A DNA stretch of 64,000 nucleotides from Jiangellales bacterium (GTDB lineage: Bacteria; Actinomycetota; Actinomycetes; Jiangellales; Jiangellaceae), in the NCBI GenBank assembly GCA_030447955.1, contig JAUJNY010000005.1:23333-87332 (forward strand). The letters run 5' to 3'. Of this stretch, positions 32,939 to 43,018 are shown one piece after another. The position numbers and the translations under genes are program-made. The notes beneath the pieces were generated by a model. That model was not told the DNA's origin and made no database searches. It was given only the letters and a program-made list of their open reading frames with translations. Numbering within the stretch: position 1 is the first letter of the stretch; each line of letters begins with the position of its first letter.

Positions 32939-34580
32939 CGCTGGCCGGAGAGCGGGTCAGCGGTGCGCGCAGCCGCCGGCGCCGCTGGTCACGCTGGCGG
33001 TCGTGCAGCACCTGGCGGACGACGTTGCGCCCGGGGATGCCGGTCACCCCACCGCCGCCGTGGGTGGCCGACCCGGCCTGGTAGAGGCCGCGGACGGGGG
33101 TGCGCAGGTCGGCGTAGCCCGCAGCCGGTCGGGCGTGGAAGACCTGGGCGGCGGACAGCTCGCCGTGGAAGATGTTGCCGCCGATGAGGTGATACTCGTG
33201 CTCCATCTCGTACGGCCCGATGACCTGGCGGTGCAGCACCGAGTCGGTGAAGCCGGGCGCGACCTGCTCCACCCGAGCCAGGACCCGATCGGCGTAGGCG
33301 TCGAGCTCGCCACGGTCGGGCCGGCTCGCCCACTCGTGCGGAACCCACTGGGTGAACAGCGACATCACGTGCTTGCCTGCCGGGGCCAGCGAGTCGTCGA
33401 ACACGCTGGGGATGCAGATGTCGGCGAACGGCTTCGCCGACGCCCGCCCGCCGACCGCGTCCTGGTACGCCTGCTCGATCCCGTTCATCGACTCGGCGAG
33501 CACGATCGTGCCGCCGTGCACCTCAGGGTCGAAGCCCGGTCTGGCGGTGAACTCAGGCAGCCGGTCCAGCGCCAGGTTGATCTTGACGGTGCCGCTGCGG
33601 GACCTCCACCGCTCGATGTCGGCGACGAAGTCGGCGGGCAGCTCGGCCCGGTCGAGCAACCGTAGGAACGAGATCTGCGGGTGCGCCGTGGTGACCACGA
33701 CGTCCGCGCTGAGCTCCTCACCGCCGGCGAGCACCACGCCGGTGGCCGCACCGGCGCGGGTGGTGATGCGTTCGACCGGTGCGGCAGTCCGGACCTCGGC
33801 CCCGAAGGAACGTGCAGCCGCGGCCATGGCCTGGGAGACCGCGCCCATGCCGCCGCGGGGGAAGCCCCACGCGCCGACCTTGCCGTCCCCGAGGTCGCCG
33901 ATGTGGTGGTGGGCGAGCACGTACGCGGTGCCGGCACTGCGCGGTCCCGCCCAGGTGCCGATCACCCCGCTCACCGACAGCGCGCCCATCACCGCGTCGG
34001 AGGTGAAGAAGTCCTCCAGCAGGTCGGCGATGCTCATCGTGAACAGCCGGGTGGCCTCCACCGCGCGCCGGGTGTCCAGTCCGCGCAGGTGGCGCAGCAG
34101 CCGCGCCTGGGCGACCAGGTCGGCGGGGTGGCGGGAGCCGAGCCGGGGCGGGATCTCCTCGAGCAGCGGGGCGAGCACCGGCACCAGCTCGGCGAACCAG
34201 GCGTCCCAGCGGTCCAGCGCTGCGGCGTCCTGGGGAGAGAAGCGCGCCACCTGTTCCCGCCGCCGGGTGGGGTCGGCGGGGAGCTGGAGGAAGCGACCGT
34301 CCGGGTGCGGCGCGAAGTAGGGGCCTTGCGGGTAGACGTGGTAGCCGTGGCGGGGCAGTTGCAGCTCGCGCACGATCGCCGGTGGCAGCAGGCTCACGAC
34401 GTACGACAGCGACGTGAGCTTGAAGTCGGGCCCGAACGGCTGCTCGGTGACGGCGGCACCCCCGACCACCGGTCGGGCCTCGCAGACGACCGTACGCAGC
34501 CCCGCCCGAGCCAGGTAGGCGGCGGCGACAAGCCCGTTGTGTCCGCCACCGACGACCACAGCGTCGTACTCGTTGCGCAC
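32931..34580 (-). CDS. Phytoene-dehydrogenase-like FAD oxidoreductase
   Basis: A 549-residue flavoprotein of the CrtI/amine-oxidase-like group. The dinucleotide fold VVVGGGHNGLVAAAYLARAG opens the protein (8-27), with an acidic residue ending the second strand (CEAR). GGMGAVSQAMAAAA and the C-terminal GLYQAGSATHGGGGVTGIPG are the typical FAD-binding end. It probably desaturates or oxidises a hydrophobic substrate; no carotenoid genes are nearby, so a carotenoid role is only a family possibility. The ATG is at 34580. It overlaps the Rieske gene downstream by 8 bp. Confidence 0.9.
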   Translation of the reverse strand: MRNEYDAVVVGGGHNGLVAAAYLARAGLRTVVCEARPVVGGAAVTEQPFGPDFKLTSLSYVVSLLPPAIVRELQLPRHGYHVYPQGPYFAPHPDGRFLQLPADPTRRREQVARFSPQDAAALDRWDAWFAELVPVLAPLLEEIPPRLGSRHPADLVAQARLLRHLRGLDTRRAVEATRLFTMSIADLLEDFFTSDAVMGALSVSGVIGTWAGPRSAGTAYVLAHHHIGDLGDGKVGAWGFPRGGMGAVSQAMAAAARSFGAEVRTAAPVERITTRAGAATGVVLAGGEELSADVVVTTAHPQISFLRLLDRAELPADFVADIERWRSRSGTVKINLALDRLPEFTARPGFDPEVHGGTIVLAESMNGIEQAYQDAVGGRASAKPFADICIPSVFDDSLAPAGKHVMSLFTQWVPHEWASRPDRGELDAYADRVLARVEQVAPGFTDSVLHRQVIGPYEMEHEYHLIGGNIFHGELSAAQVFHARPAAGYADLRTPVRGLYQAGSATHGGGGVTGIPGRNVVRQVLHDRQRDQRRRRLRAPLTRSPASDG

Positions 34581-34684
34581 GCCGACCCGCCCTCTCAGCT
34601 GCTGACTCGCCGGTCAGCACCAGCATGCCGGACGCCGGCTGAGGCGAGCAGCCCGCGGACCGGTCACGCGCTAGCGTCGCGCCG

Positions 34685-36856
34685 GTGGATCCGGTGGAGG
34701 GCACGGAAACCGCGCGGTCGGCGGAAGCGTCGCCCGGGCAGCCTCCGGTAGCGCCCGTACGAAGAACCGTCCGCGACCTCCACGGCGACCGGGTGGTCGA
34801 CGACTACGCCTGGCTGAGTGATCGGGAGGCGGCGCAGACGCGCGCCTACCTGGAAGCCGAGCGGGCCTACTACGACGCCCAGACGGTGGCTGCCCGGCCG
34901 CTGCAGCGCCAGCTCTTCGCCGAGATGTCCCGGCGCACCCCTGCGGCTGAGCGGTCGGTCAGCTGGCGCCGAGGCACCTTCTCCTACTTCACGCTGACCG
35001 CGAAAGGCATGGAGTACGAGCGGTTCTGCCGCTCCGCGGGCGAGGGCCCCCCCGAGACCCTGCTCGACCTCAACGACTGCGCTGCTCCCGGCGGGTTCGT
35101 CGGCCTGGGTGTGCGCGAGGTCAGCCCCGACGGGCGGCTGCTCGCCTACTCCGTGGATAGCGCGGGGGACGAGGTCTACACCCTGCGCTTCCGCGACCTG
35201 ACCACCGGGGTCGACCGCGTCGACGAGCTGCCCCGCACCTACTACGGCGGTGCGTGGAGCGCCGACTCGTCCACCTTCTTCTACGTGGTGCACGACGCAG
35301 CGCACCGGCCGCACCAGCTGTGGCGGCACCGGCTGGGCAGCCCGCCGGACGCCGATGTGCTGGTGCTCCAGGAGGACGACCTCCGATTCGGGTTGTCGGT
35401 GCGGGCGAGCCGCAGCGGTGAGCTGGTCCTGATCCAGCTGCGCAGCAGGGACACCTCCGAGGTGTGGCTGGTCCCGACCGAGCGGCCCGACGCGCCGGCG
35501 GTGCTCGTCGAGGCCCGCCGCTCGGGCGTCGAGTACGCGGTCGACCACGTCCGCGGCCCTGCTGGCGGGCACCTGGTCATCGTGACCAACGACGGCGCCG
35601 CGGAGTTCCGGCTGGTTCAGGCTCCGGTCGCCGCACCGGAGCGGCGGAGCTGGGTTGGGCTCGGTACGCCGGCGCCGGGGGAGCGGATCCTGCAGGTCGA
35701 CGCGTTCGCCGCCGGGCTGGTCCTCAGCCTGCGGCGGAGCGGCGCGCCGTTGCTCCAGGTGCTGGACCACGACGGCACCCTGCGCCACGAGCTGCACCCG
35801 CCCTCACCGGCGGCCTCCCTGCACCTCGCCCGCAACGAGGAGTACGACGCCCCGGCGGTGACCGTGGCCGTCGAGTCGCTCGTCGAGCCCGCGGTCTGGT
35901 CCGATGTCGACCTGGTCACCGGTCGCTGGACGCGGCGGCACCACCGCGAGGTCCCGGCACACGAACCCGCGGAGTACCTGACGGAGCGCCGCTGGGCGCA
36001 GGCACCCGACGGGGTCCCGGTGCCGGTGACGCTGACCCGACGCGCGGACGTCGCGCTGGACGGCACCGCGCCGTGCCTGCTTCACGGCTATGGCGCGTAC
36101 GAGGTCTCCCTGGACCCCGAGTTCGACCCGGCGCTGCCGAGCCTGCTCGATCGCGGCGCGGTCTACGCGGTGGCCCACGTCCGCGGCGGCGGGGAGTGCG
36201 GGCGCCGCTGGTGGCTGCACGGCCGGCTGGCCCACAAGCGCAACACGTTCAGCGACTACCTCGCGGTGGCGCGGTGGCTGGGGGCGGCCGAGCTGGTGGA
36301 CCCCACCCGCATCGCAACCCGTGGGCTCTCGGCCGGCGGCCTGCTCCAAGGCGCGGTCTTCTCGATGGAGCCGTCCCACTGGTGTGGTGTCGTTGCGGAG
36401 GTGCCGTTCGTCGACGTCGTCAACACCATGCTCGACCCGTCGGTCCCGCTCACGGTGGCGGAGTGGGACGAGTGGGGCGACCCCCACCAGCCCGAGCAGT
36501 ACGGGTGGCTGCGCGGCTACGCGCCGTACGAGAACGTGCCGGAGGGCCCCCGCCCCCCGCTGCTGGTCACCGGAGCCGTCCACGACCCGCGGGTGCTCGT
36601 GCACGAGCCGGCGAAGTGGGTGGCCAAGCTGCGCGCCACCGATACCACCTCCTCCCGCTTGCTGTTCCGCGTCGAGCTCGGCAGCGGCGCCCACGCCAGC
36701 GCCGGCGGCCGGTATGCGAACCAGCGTTACGAAGCCGAGGTGTACGCGTTCATCCTCGACGTCCTCGGGCGTACCGCCGATCCTCCGGCCGACTCGAGCG
36801 CCGCGGATCGCGATGGCCGTACAACGATCCGGTTGCAGTCCGGTCGCGACCTCTGA
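34685..36856 (+). CDS. S9A prolyl oligopeptidase family peptidase (oligopeptidase B-like)
   Basis: A 723-residue serine peptidase with an N-terminal seven-bladed propeller (about 75-430) and a C-terminal alpha/beta-hydrolase domain. The catalytic triad is visible: Ser549 in RGLSAGGLLQG, Asp634 in TGAVHDPRV and His670 in GSGAHASAGGR. The conserved HVRGGGECGRRWW stretch near residue 500 supports oligopeptidase B rather than dipeptidyl peptidase. There is no signal peptide. The GTG at 34685 has TAGCGT 7 nt before it and no Shine-Dalgarno, so it is likely leaderless. Divergent from the flavoprotein. Confidence 0.92.
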   Translation: MDPVEGTETARSAEASPGQPPVAPVRRTVRDLHGDRVVDDYAWLSDREAAQTRAYLEAERAYYDAQTVAARPLQRQLFAEMSRRTPAAERSVSWRRGTFSYFTLTAKGMEYERFCRSAGEGPPETLLDLNDCAAPGGFVGLGVREVSPDGRLLAYSVDSAGDEVYTLRFRDLTTGVDRVDELPRTYYGGAWSADSSTFFYVVHDAAHRPHQLWRHRLGSPPDADVLVLQEDDLRFGLSVRASRSGELVLIQLRSRDTSEVWLVPTERPDAPAVLVEARRSGVEYAVDHVRGPAGGHLVIVTNDGAAEFRLVQAPVAAPERRSWVGLGTPAPGERILQVDAFAAGLVLSLRRSGAPLLQVLDHDGTLRHELHPPSPAASLHLARNEEYDAPAVTVAVESLVEPAVWSDVDLVTGRWTRRHHREVPAHEPAEYLTERRWAQAPDGVPVPVTLTRRADVALDGTAPCLLHGYGAYEVSLDPEFDPALPSLLDRGAVYAVAHVRGGGECGRRWWLHGRLAHKRNTFSDYLAVARWLGAAELVDPTRIATRGLSAGGLLQGAVFSMEPSHWCGVVAEVPFVDVVNTMLDPSVPLTVAEWDEWGDPHQPEQYGWLRGYAPYENVPEGPRPPLLVTGAVHDPRVLVHEPAKWVAKLRATDTTSSRLLFRVELGSGAHASAGGRYANQRYEAEVYAFILDVLGRTADPPADSSAADRDGRTTIRLQSGRDL

Positions 36857-36926
36857 CCCGGCGGCTGAGCCGCTGTAGCGTCCGAGCCCGGGAGCGGCGC
36901 GCCGTGGCGGAGAGGGGACGGCGGCG

Positions 36927-39900
36927 GTGGAGAGGGTACGGCGGATCGCCTGGTGGCTGAGCGCCGTCGCCACCAGAGCGACCGCGACGCGGGCGGTGAC
37001 CGGCACTGCCGCCCTGGTCATCCTCATCGCGACGACTGCGCTGCTCGCGCTCGTCCGCTACGACGCCGAGGTCACCGCCGCAGGACTGCGTCGCGGCTTG
37101 GCCGCGCTGCCCGCCGCCGAGCGCTCAGCGCAGATCAGCGTCGACTTCGAGCGCGGCACCCGCGAATGCGCCGGCCTGGACGCCTCGACCGCCAGGGTCA
37201 GCGAGGTCGTGCCGGCTCTCGACCTGCCCCTGGAGACCCACCGGAGCCTGCTGTCGGCGACGTACGGGCTGACCGCTCCGCGGGCTCAGGGCGCAGGCGC
37301 TCCCACCGGTCCCGAGGTACTGGTGGCCGTGGCCTACGACGACCTGGCGGACCATGCCCGGCTGCGCGCCGGACGCTGGCCTGACGACGGCACCGGCGAC
37401 GGCACCGGCGACGGCACCGGCGACGGCAGCGACGGTGAGCCGGCCGCGGTCGAGGCGGCCGTGCACGAGCGCACCGCACAAGCCCTCGACCTGGCCCCCG
37501 GCTCGTTGCTGCACCTGGCCGACCGGCTCAACGCACGACCCCTCACGGTGCGGGTCAGCGGGGTCTATGTCCCGAACGCCGCCGATGACCCGTTCTGGTT
37601 CGGCGAGCCCGTCGAGTCGGCCGGCAGGGATGCCAGCGGGTCGAGCGGCCTCATCTCGTACGGCCCCTTGGCCCTGACCTCGGCCGGCTGGTGCTCCGCG
37701 GTTGTTCCTGACTCCGCACGCTGGCGGGTCGTGCCCCTTGTCACGTCGCTGCGCGCTGGCGACCTCGAGCGGCTGGGCGACGTACCCGCCCGGCTCACCG
37801 CGGAGCTCAGTGAGCCGGACTCAAGCGGCGGGACCGGCACGTTCGTGACTTCCGAACTCGACGCGTCGGTCCCCGTGCTCAGCGCCACCCTGAGCGTCAC
37901 CCGAGCCGTCACGGGGGTGCCGAGCGTCCTGCTCGCAGCGCTGGCCGCCACCTGCCTGCTCCTGGTGTCGGGACTGTTGGCCGCGGTCCGCCGCCGTGAC
38001 GAGGGACTGCTCGTCGCCCGAGGGGCCTCGCGGCGGCTCACCGCCGGGATCGGGCTACTGGAGGCGCTGCTGCTCGCGCTCCCCGCGGCGGTGCTGGCTC
38101 CCGCGTTGTCGGGTCCGGTGCTTGTCGCCGCGGCCCGTGTCACCGGCGCGCGGTTGGAGCCGCTGCCGCTGCTCCCCGGCACTCGCGTGTGGTTGCTCGG
38201 CGCACTGCTCGCGAGCCTCGGCGCCCTGCTCGTGACCCTGCCAGGGCTCCGGCTGCGGCGCGCGAACGCCGACGGGACAGCCGCACCGCGGGCTCCGTGG
38301 TCCCGCGGCGGCGCGCTGCAACAGGGTGGCATCGACCTCGCGCTGACGGCCGTGGCTGGGCTGCTGCTGTGGCAGCTCAGCCAGTACGGCGCCCAAGGCG
38401 CGTCCCGGCTCGCCGGCGTCGAGGTCGACCCGGTGGTGGTGCTCGCACCCACCGCGCTCCTGGTTGCCGGTGCCCTGCTCGCCGCGCGGCTGCTGGTCCC
38501 TTTCGCCGCGGCCGCCGAGCGACTGATGCGTCGCCGCCGCGGCCTCGCCGTCCCGCTGGCGCTCGTACAGGTGGGCCGCGACAGTCATCGCCACGCGGCC
38601 ACGGTCGTCCTGCTCGGGTTGGCGTGTGCGTCGGCGACGTACGCGGTGGCGTTTGACCAGACCTGGGGCCGCTCGCAGCTCGACCAGGCCGACCACGAAG
38701 TCGGCACCGACCTGCGGGTGGCACCCCCGCTCACCGGGGCCGCTGCAACCGGCACGCTCGGGCTGGCCGCTGCCTACGCCGCGTTGCCCGAGGTCGAGCA
38801 GCTGTCCGCGGTGCTGGAGCAGCCGGAGACGTTGCCGGACGGGACCGCGTTCGAGCTCGTCGCGCTCGATGCGGCGGCCGGCGCCGACGTGCTGCGGGGC
38901 CGCTACGGCGAGGCGGGTGAGACCGCCGCGGCGCTGGCCAGGCTCGCCGATCGGCGCCCGCCGCCCGCCGGACCGGTACTGCCGCCGGGGAGCAGGACGC
39001 TACGGGTGACGGTGACCCTCGACGCGCAGGCGTTCTCGGTGACGCAGGACGGCGAGGAGGTGTCCCTCTCCCCGCCGGGGGTCGTGACCGTGTTGGTCAG
39101 CGACGGGAGTGGAGTGGTGTCGTCGCTCTCCCTGGGCGAGGTCCCCCGCGACGGCGAGCCGCACGCGCTGACCGCCCCGTTGCCACCGTCGGCTGCGGGC
39201 GAACCCAGGCTGGTCGGCTTCACCCTGGCGGCCGAGCACCGGGTGTTCCCCCGGCGCACGATCGGCTGGACGATCGGCGCGGTCGAGGCCCTCGACGCCG
39301 GCGGGTCGATCGCCGCGGTCGCTCACGACCGGTCGCAGTGGAGCTCGACCGTGACGCCGTACCCCGAGTACGGGTCCCGCGACGCGGCCCTCCTGGGGAC
39401 CCGCGCCGGCACGGACCGTTGGGCGGCGCGGGTCAAAACCGGCAGGCCCTCCTCAAGGGCGCGCGTGGCGCTGACCACGCTGGTCGCGATGACGGGGCCG
39501 CTAGCGTCCGGACCGGTGCCGATGGTGGCTACCAGCGCGCTGCTCGACAGTGGGGCCGCCCGCCTCGGCAAGACCGTCGCATTGCCGACGCTCCACGTCC
39601 AGGGGAAGGTGATGGCAGCGCTGCCCGGCCTGCCCACCGTGAACCCGCGGACCCCGGCGGTGCTCGTGGACCTGCCGAGCCTCCAGGCCGCGGTGTTGAG
39701 CACGGGGCGGGTGGTCCCGGCGCCGACGTCGTGGTGGCTCTCGGCGCCCGCCGGCGGGGAGCAGGCGGCGCGTGAGCTCTCCGCCGACCCCGCCCTCGCG
39801 GCGACGGTCGTCGACCGGCTGGCCGTCCGTGCGGACCGGCTCGCGGACCCGCTGGGAGCCGTTCTGCTCGGAGCGCTCGTGCTCGGTCTGGCCGGTTCCC

Positions 39901-40289
39901 TCCTGCTGGCGGCCACCGGCTATGCGGCGAGCGTGTCCGAGCTGCTCGCCCAGCGGCGGGGACAGACGGCCGTGCTCAGGGCGCTCGGGCTCTCCCCCCG
40001 CGGCCTGGTGACTCTGGTCGGCGGGGAGCAGGCGGTCCTGGCGGCCTTCGCCACCGTGGCCGGCGTCGGTCTAGGTGCCCTGGTCGCCAGGCTCACGCTG
40101 CCTGACGTGCTGCTCGCCTCGGACGGTTCCCCGCCGGTGCCCACGGTCCTGGTCCAGCTGCCCTGGGGATATGTGGCGGCCGCGATCGGGGCCTTGTTCG
40201 CGGTGCTGTTCGTGTCCTCTGCGCTCGCGGTGCTCGCCGCCCGCCGGGCCCGCATCGGGTCGATCCTGCGCTGGGGGGCGGAGGGGTGA
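36927..40289 (+). CDS. FtsX/MacB-type ABC transporter permease (1)
   Basis: A 1120-residue permease. A first helix (20-45) precedes a large extracytoplasmic region (50-320), then four or so helices (330-560), a second large extracytoplasmic region and three terminal helices (980-1110) with the FtsX-like EQAVLAAFATVAGVGLGALV. This double-FtsX layout is typical of actinobacterial lipoprotein/peptide exporters. The substrate is unknown. A 12-bp repeat in the first external region encodes D-G-T-G units. GTG at 36927 after GAGAGGGG. Its stop overlaps the next permease gene (GTGA), starting a four-gene operon. Confidence 0.87.
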   Translation: MERVRRIAWWLSAVATRATATRAVTGTAALVILIATTALLALVRYDAEVTAAGLRRGLAALPAAERSAQISVDFERGTRECAGLDASTARVSEVVPALDLPLETHRSLLSATYGLTAPRAQGAGAPTGPEVLVAVAYDDLADHARLRAGRWPDDGTGDGTGDGTGDGSDGEPAAVEAAVHERTAQALDLAPGSLLHLADRLNARPLTVRVSGVYVPNAADDPFWFGEPVESAGRDASGSSGLISYGPLALTSAGWCSAVVPDSARWRVVPLVTSLRAGDLERLGDVPARLTAELSEPDSSGGTGTFVTSELDASVPVLSATLSVTRAVTGVPSVLLAALAATCLLLVSGLLAAVRRRDEGLLVARGASRRLTAGIGLLEALLLALPAAVLAPALSGPVLVAAARVTGARLEPLPLLPGTRVWLLGALLASLGALLVTLPGLRLRRANADGTAAPRAPWSRGGALQQGGIDLALTAVAGLLLWQLSQYGAQGASRLAGVEVDPVVVLAPTALLVAGALLAARLLVPFAAAAERLMRRRRGLAVPLALVQVGRDSHRHAATVVLLGLACASATYAVAFDQTWGRSQLDQADHEVGTDLRVAPPLTGAAATGTLGLAAAYAALPEVEQLSAVLEQPETLPDGTAFELVALDAAAGADVLRGRYGEAGETAAALARLADRRPPPAGPVLPPGSRTLRVTVTLDAQAFSVTQDGEEVSLSPPGVVTVLVSDGSGVVSSLSLGEVPRDGEPHALTAPLPPSAAGEPRLVGFTLAAEHRVFPRRTIGWTIGAVEALDAGGSIAAVAHDRSQWSSTVTPYPEYGSRDAALLGTRAGTDRWAARVKTGRPSSRARVALTTLVAMTGPLASGPVPMVATSALLDSGAARLGKTVALPTLHVQGKVMAALPGLPTVNPRTPAVLVDLPSLQAAVLSTGRVVPAPTSWWLSAPAGGEQAARELSADPALAATVVDRLAVRADRLADPLGAVLLGALVLGLAGSLLLAATGYAASVSELLAQRRGQTAVLRALGLSPRGLVTLVGGEQAVLAAFATVAGVGLGALVARLTLPDVLLASDGSPPVPTVLVQLPWGYVAAAIGALFAVLFVSSALAVLAARRARIGSILRWGAEG
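37386..37433 (+). repeat. 12-bp tandem repeat encoding Asp-Gly-Thr-Gly
   Basis: Three exact units GACGGCACCGGC at 37386, 37398 and 37410, then a variant (GACGGCAGCGAC). They add a Gly/Asp-rich loop to the external domain of the first permease and keep frame if the copy number changes. Confidence 0.93.
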
Positions 40290-43018
40290 GCCTGGCGCGT
40301 GTGGTCAGGCGCCGGGCGGTCGCTGACCGGCTTCCGCTGGCCGCGGCGGCGCTGCTGCTGACGGTGTCCGCCACGCTCGCCGTCGCGCTGCCACAGCAGC
40401 TGGCCAGCACCGAGAGCGCTGCGTTCCGCGACATGTTCCGCGACGTCGGACCGATCGCGGGTTCCATCGAGATCGCCGCGGACGGGATCCCGTTCCGCTC
40501 CGGACTGCCTGGCACGACCTCCGACCTCGTTGCTGCCGGCCGCACCCTCGCCGCGGCCGTCCCGCGCCGGCTGGCACACGTCCTGGAACGCCCCGCCGCG
40601 CAGGCCTCCGCCGGCACGTACACGATCCTGCCCCGCGCCGCGGAGCCGCAGCTCGTCTCCGTCGACGTCGATCCGGCCATCCGATCCGTCGTCCGGGTGG
40701 TCGAGCGGGCGAGAGGTCCGCAGACCGCCGGGGTCGTCGACGTCATGGTCAGCCGCACGGTGGCCGAGCAGCTCGGCCTCGCCGCGGGGGACGTGCACCG
40801 GCTCCGACCCACGGGGGACACCCGCAACTTCACCGTGCAGGGCCTGCGGGTGCGGGTGCGCCAGGTGGTTGAGCCGCTCGAGCTGACAGACCCGCGCTGG
40901 GTTGACGGCCAGCGGTTCCTCCAGGCCAACACCAAGGTGGTAGGACTCAGCCAAACCCTCGAGGCCGCGGTCATCGCGCTGCCCGCCGACGTGCCGCAGC
41001 TGGCCAGGACGGCCCGCTGGTTCAGCTACCAGTGGCGGCTCCCCCTGCAGCCGGCCGAGCTGGAGGTGTCACAGGCCGCCACGCTGGCCGACGCAGTGCG
41101 CCAGTACCAGCTGCGCCCACCGGCGCTCGGTGCGCCCGGTCAGCCGGCTCAGCCGTACGTCACCAGCGGGATCATCGACGCCATCACCGACTACCTCACC
41201 CAGCGGCAAGCCAACCGCTCACTCGTCACCCTCGGACTGGCCTGCCTGGTGACGGTCAGCGTGCTCACCTTGGGGCTGGCGGCGCGTCTGCTGGTCGACG
41301 CGCGCCGCGACCACATCCGGCTGCTGCGGGCGCGCGGCGCGGGGCTAGGTCAACTTCTCGCCGCCACCACGGCCGAGGCGGTCCCGCTGGCGGGGATCTG
41401 CGCCGCCGTCGGCGCTGTCGCTGGGCTGTGGGTGGCCGGTGCGCCGGCGGACGGCGTCACCCGCACCGGGCCCTTGTCTTTGGCGCTGTTGTTGGCAGCT
41501 GCTTTCGTGGTGGTGACGCTCGGTCTGGTCGTCCTCGCGTGCCGCTCGGATGCTCGGTCTGGGCGCCAGCGGTCGACGGCGGCGCGGTGGCGGTCGGCGC
41601 GGAGGATCACAGCAGAGCTGGCGCTGGTCGGGCTGGCCGTCGCCGCGGTGGTGCTGCTGCGTCGGCGCGGGTTGAGTGAAGGCCCAACCACCGATCCGTT
41701 GCTGGCAGCCGCCCCTGTGCTGTGCGCGGTCGCGGTAGCCGTGCTGGTGCTGCGGCTGCTTCCGCTCGTCGGGTGGCTGGGCATGGCGCTCACCCGGCAG
41801 CGCGGGATCGTCGGACTCGTCGGCCTCGGCCGGGCCGCCCGGGAACCGACGGCCCAGGCGGGGGTGCTGCTCGTGCTGCTGGTGGCGCTGTCGACCGCGG
41901 TCTTCGGCGGCACGGTGCGGCACACCCTGCGGGAGGCACAGGCGGCCGAGGCGTTCAACGTCGTCGGAGCCGACGCGCGCATCGGTCCCGCGCCGGCTCC
42001 GCTGCCGGCGGACGTCGCGTCCCGGGCGGCGCAACTGCCGGGCGTCAGCGCGGTGGCGACCCTCGCCGAGGAGGACACCAACACGGCGTTCGCGAGCGAG
42101 GGTGACCTGCTTGCCGTGGCCGCCGACACCGAGGCGCTGGCGGCGGTCTGGCAGGACACTCCAGCCGAGGCCTGGGTGGGACGGCTGTCCGGCCTGGGCG
42201 AAGGCGCGAGCTACCGACTGCTCCCCGGGTTGCTGGTGCTGCCCGAAGCCACCGACGCGCGGCCTGGGGACGAGCTGTCCGTGCCCATCCGCGGGCCAAG
42301 AGTGAGCGTCGCGCCGCGGGTCGCCTTCGGTGTTGTCCCCGGGATCCAGTGGAACGGTCCGGTCCTGATCCTCGATGCGACCGCGTTGGAGACGGCCCTG
42401 GACGGCACGCAGCTGGCGCCTACGAGGGTGCTGATCCGGGGGACGGCTGAGCCGGAAGCCCTAGCAGCGCTTGCCGCGGGAGCGGCGGAAGCGGCGGGTG
42501 CGGCTGCGGGTGCGGCAGCGGGCGAGCAGCCCACCCTGGTGTACGAGCGTGAGGAGTGGTTGGCCGCCGTCAGGGCTCAACCGTTCGTGGGAGCCACCAC
42601 ACGCACCCTCGGCATCGCCGCCGCCGCCGCGTGGGGCCTCGCCGTGGCCGGGCTCGTCCTGGGTCTCGCGGTCAGCACCCGCCGACGGCTCACGACGTTG
42701 GCCAGGCTGCGCACACTGGGGTTGGCCGCGCGCCAGTCCGTAGGGACAATGGCCGTCGAGCTGGCGCCGATGACATTGCTGGCTGCGCTGGCCGGCAGCG
42801 CCCTCGGCCTCGGGCTGGCCGACCTCATCGTCCCGGAGATAGAGCTGGCCCCCTATGCCGGCGGCGACACGCAACCCCCTGTGGTGGTCGATGTGCTCAC
42901 AACGGCCGCGCTGGCCGGGTCGCTGATCGGCCTGGTGGCGATCGCCGTCCTCGTCGCGGGTGTCGCCGTCCGCCGACTCGACCTTGCCCGCCACCTACGC
43001 GCCGCGGAGGAACGATGA
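40286..43018 (+). CDS. FtsX/MacB-type ABC transporter permease (2)
   Basis: A 910-residue partner permease, with a helix near the N-terminus (15-38) and a large external domain (40-290). Helices then alternate around 310-510, followed by a second external domain and three C-terminal helices (770-900) ending RHLRAAEER. It has the same double-FtsX plan as the upstream gene but a diverged sequence, consistent with a heterodimer. An Ala/Gly-rich stretch near 735-750 is a flexible linker. Start overlaps the previous stop by 4 nt; its own stop overlaps the first ATPase gene (ATGA). Confidence 0.87.
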   Translation: MSLARVVRRRAVADRLPLAAAALLLTVSATLAVALPQQLASTESAAFRDMFRDVGPIAGSIEIAADGIPFRSGLPGTTSDLVAAGRTLAAAVPRRLAHVLERPAAQASAGTYTILPRAAEPQLVSVDVDPAIRSVVRVVERARGPQTAGVVDVMVSRTVAEQLGLAAGDVHRLRPTGDTRNFTVQGLRVRVRQVVEPLELTDPRWVDGQRFLQANTKVVGLSQTLEAAVIALPADVPQLARTARWFSYQWRLPLQPAELEVSQAATLADAVRQYQLRPPALGAPGQPAQPYVTSGIIDAITDYLTQRQANRSLVTLGLACLVTVSVLTLGLAARLLVDARRDHIRLLRARGAGLGQLLAATTAEAVPLAGICAAVGAVAGLWVAGAPADGVTRTGPLSLALLLAAAFVVVTLGLVVLACRSDARSGRQRSTAARWRSARRITAELALVGLAVAAVVLLRRRGLSEGPTTDPLLAAAPVLCAVAVAVLVLRLLPLVGWLGMALTRQRGIVGLVGLGRAAREPTAQAGVLLVLLVALSTAVFGGTVRHTLREAQAAEAFNVVGADARIGPAPAPLPADVASRAAQLPGVSAVATLAEEDTNTAFASEGDLLAVAADTEALAAVWQDTPAEAWVGRLSGLGEGASYRLLPGLLVLPEATDARPGDELSVPIRGPRVSVAPRVAFGVVPGIQWNGPVLILDATALETALDGTQLAPTRVLIRGTAEPEALAALAAGAAEAAGAAAGAAAGEQPTLVYEREEWLAAVRAQPFVGATTRTLGIAAAAAWGLAVAGLVLGLAVSTRRRLTTLARLRTLGLAARQSVGTMAVELAPMTLLAALAGSALGLGLADLIVPEIELAPYAGGDTQPPVVVDVLTTAALAGSLIGLVAIAVLVAGVAVRRLDLARHLRAAEER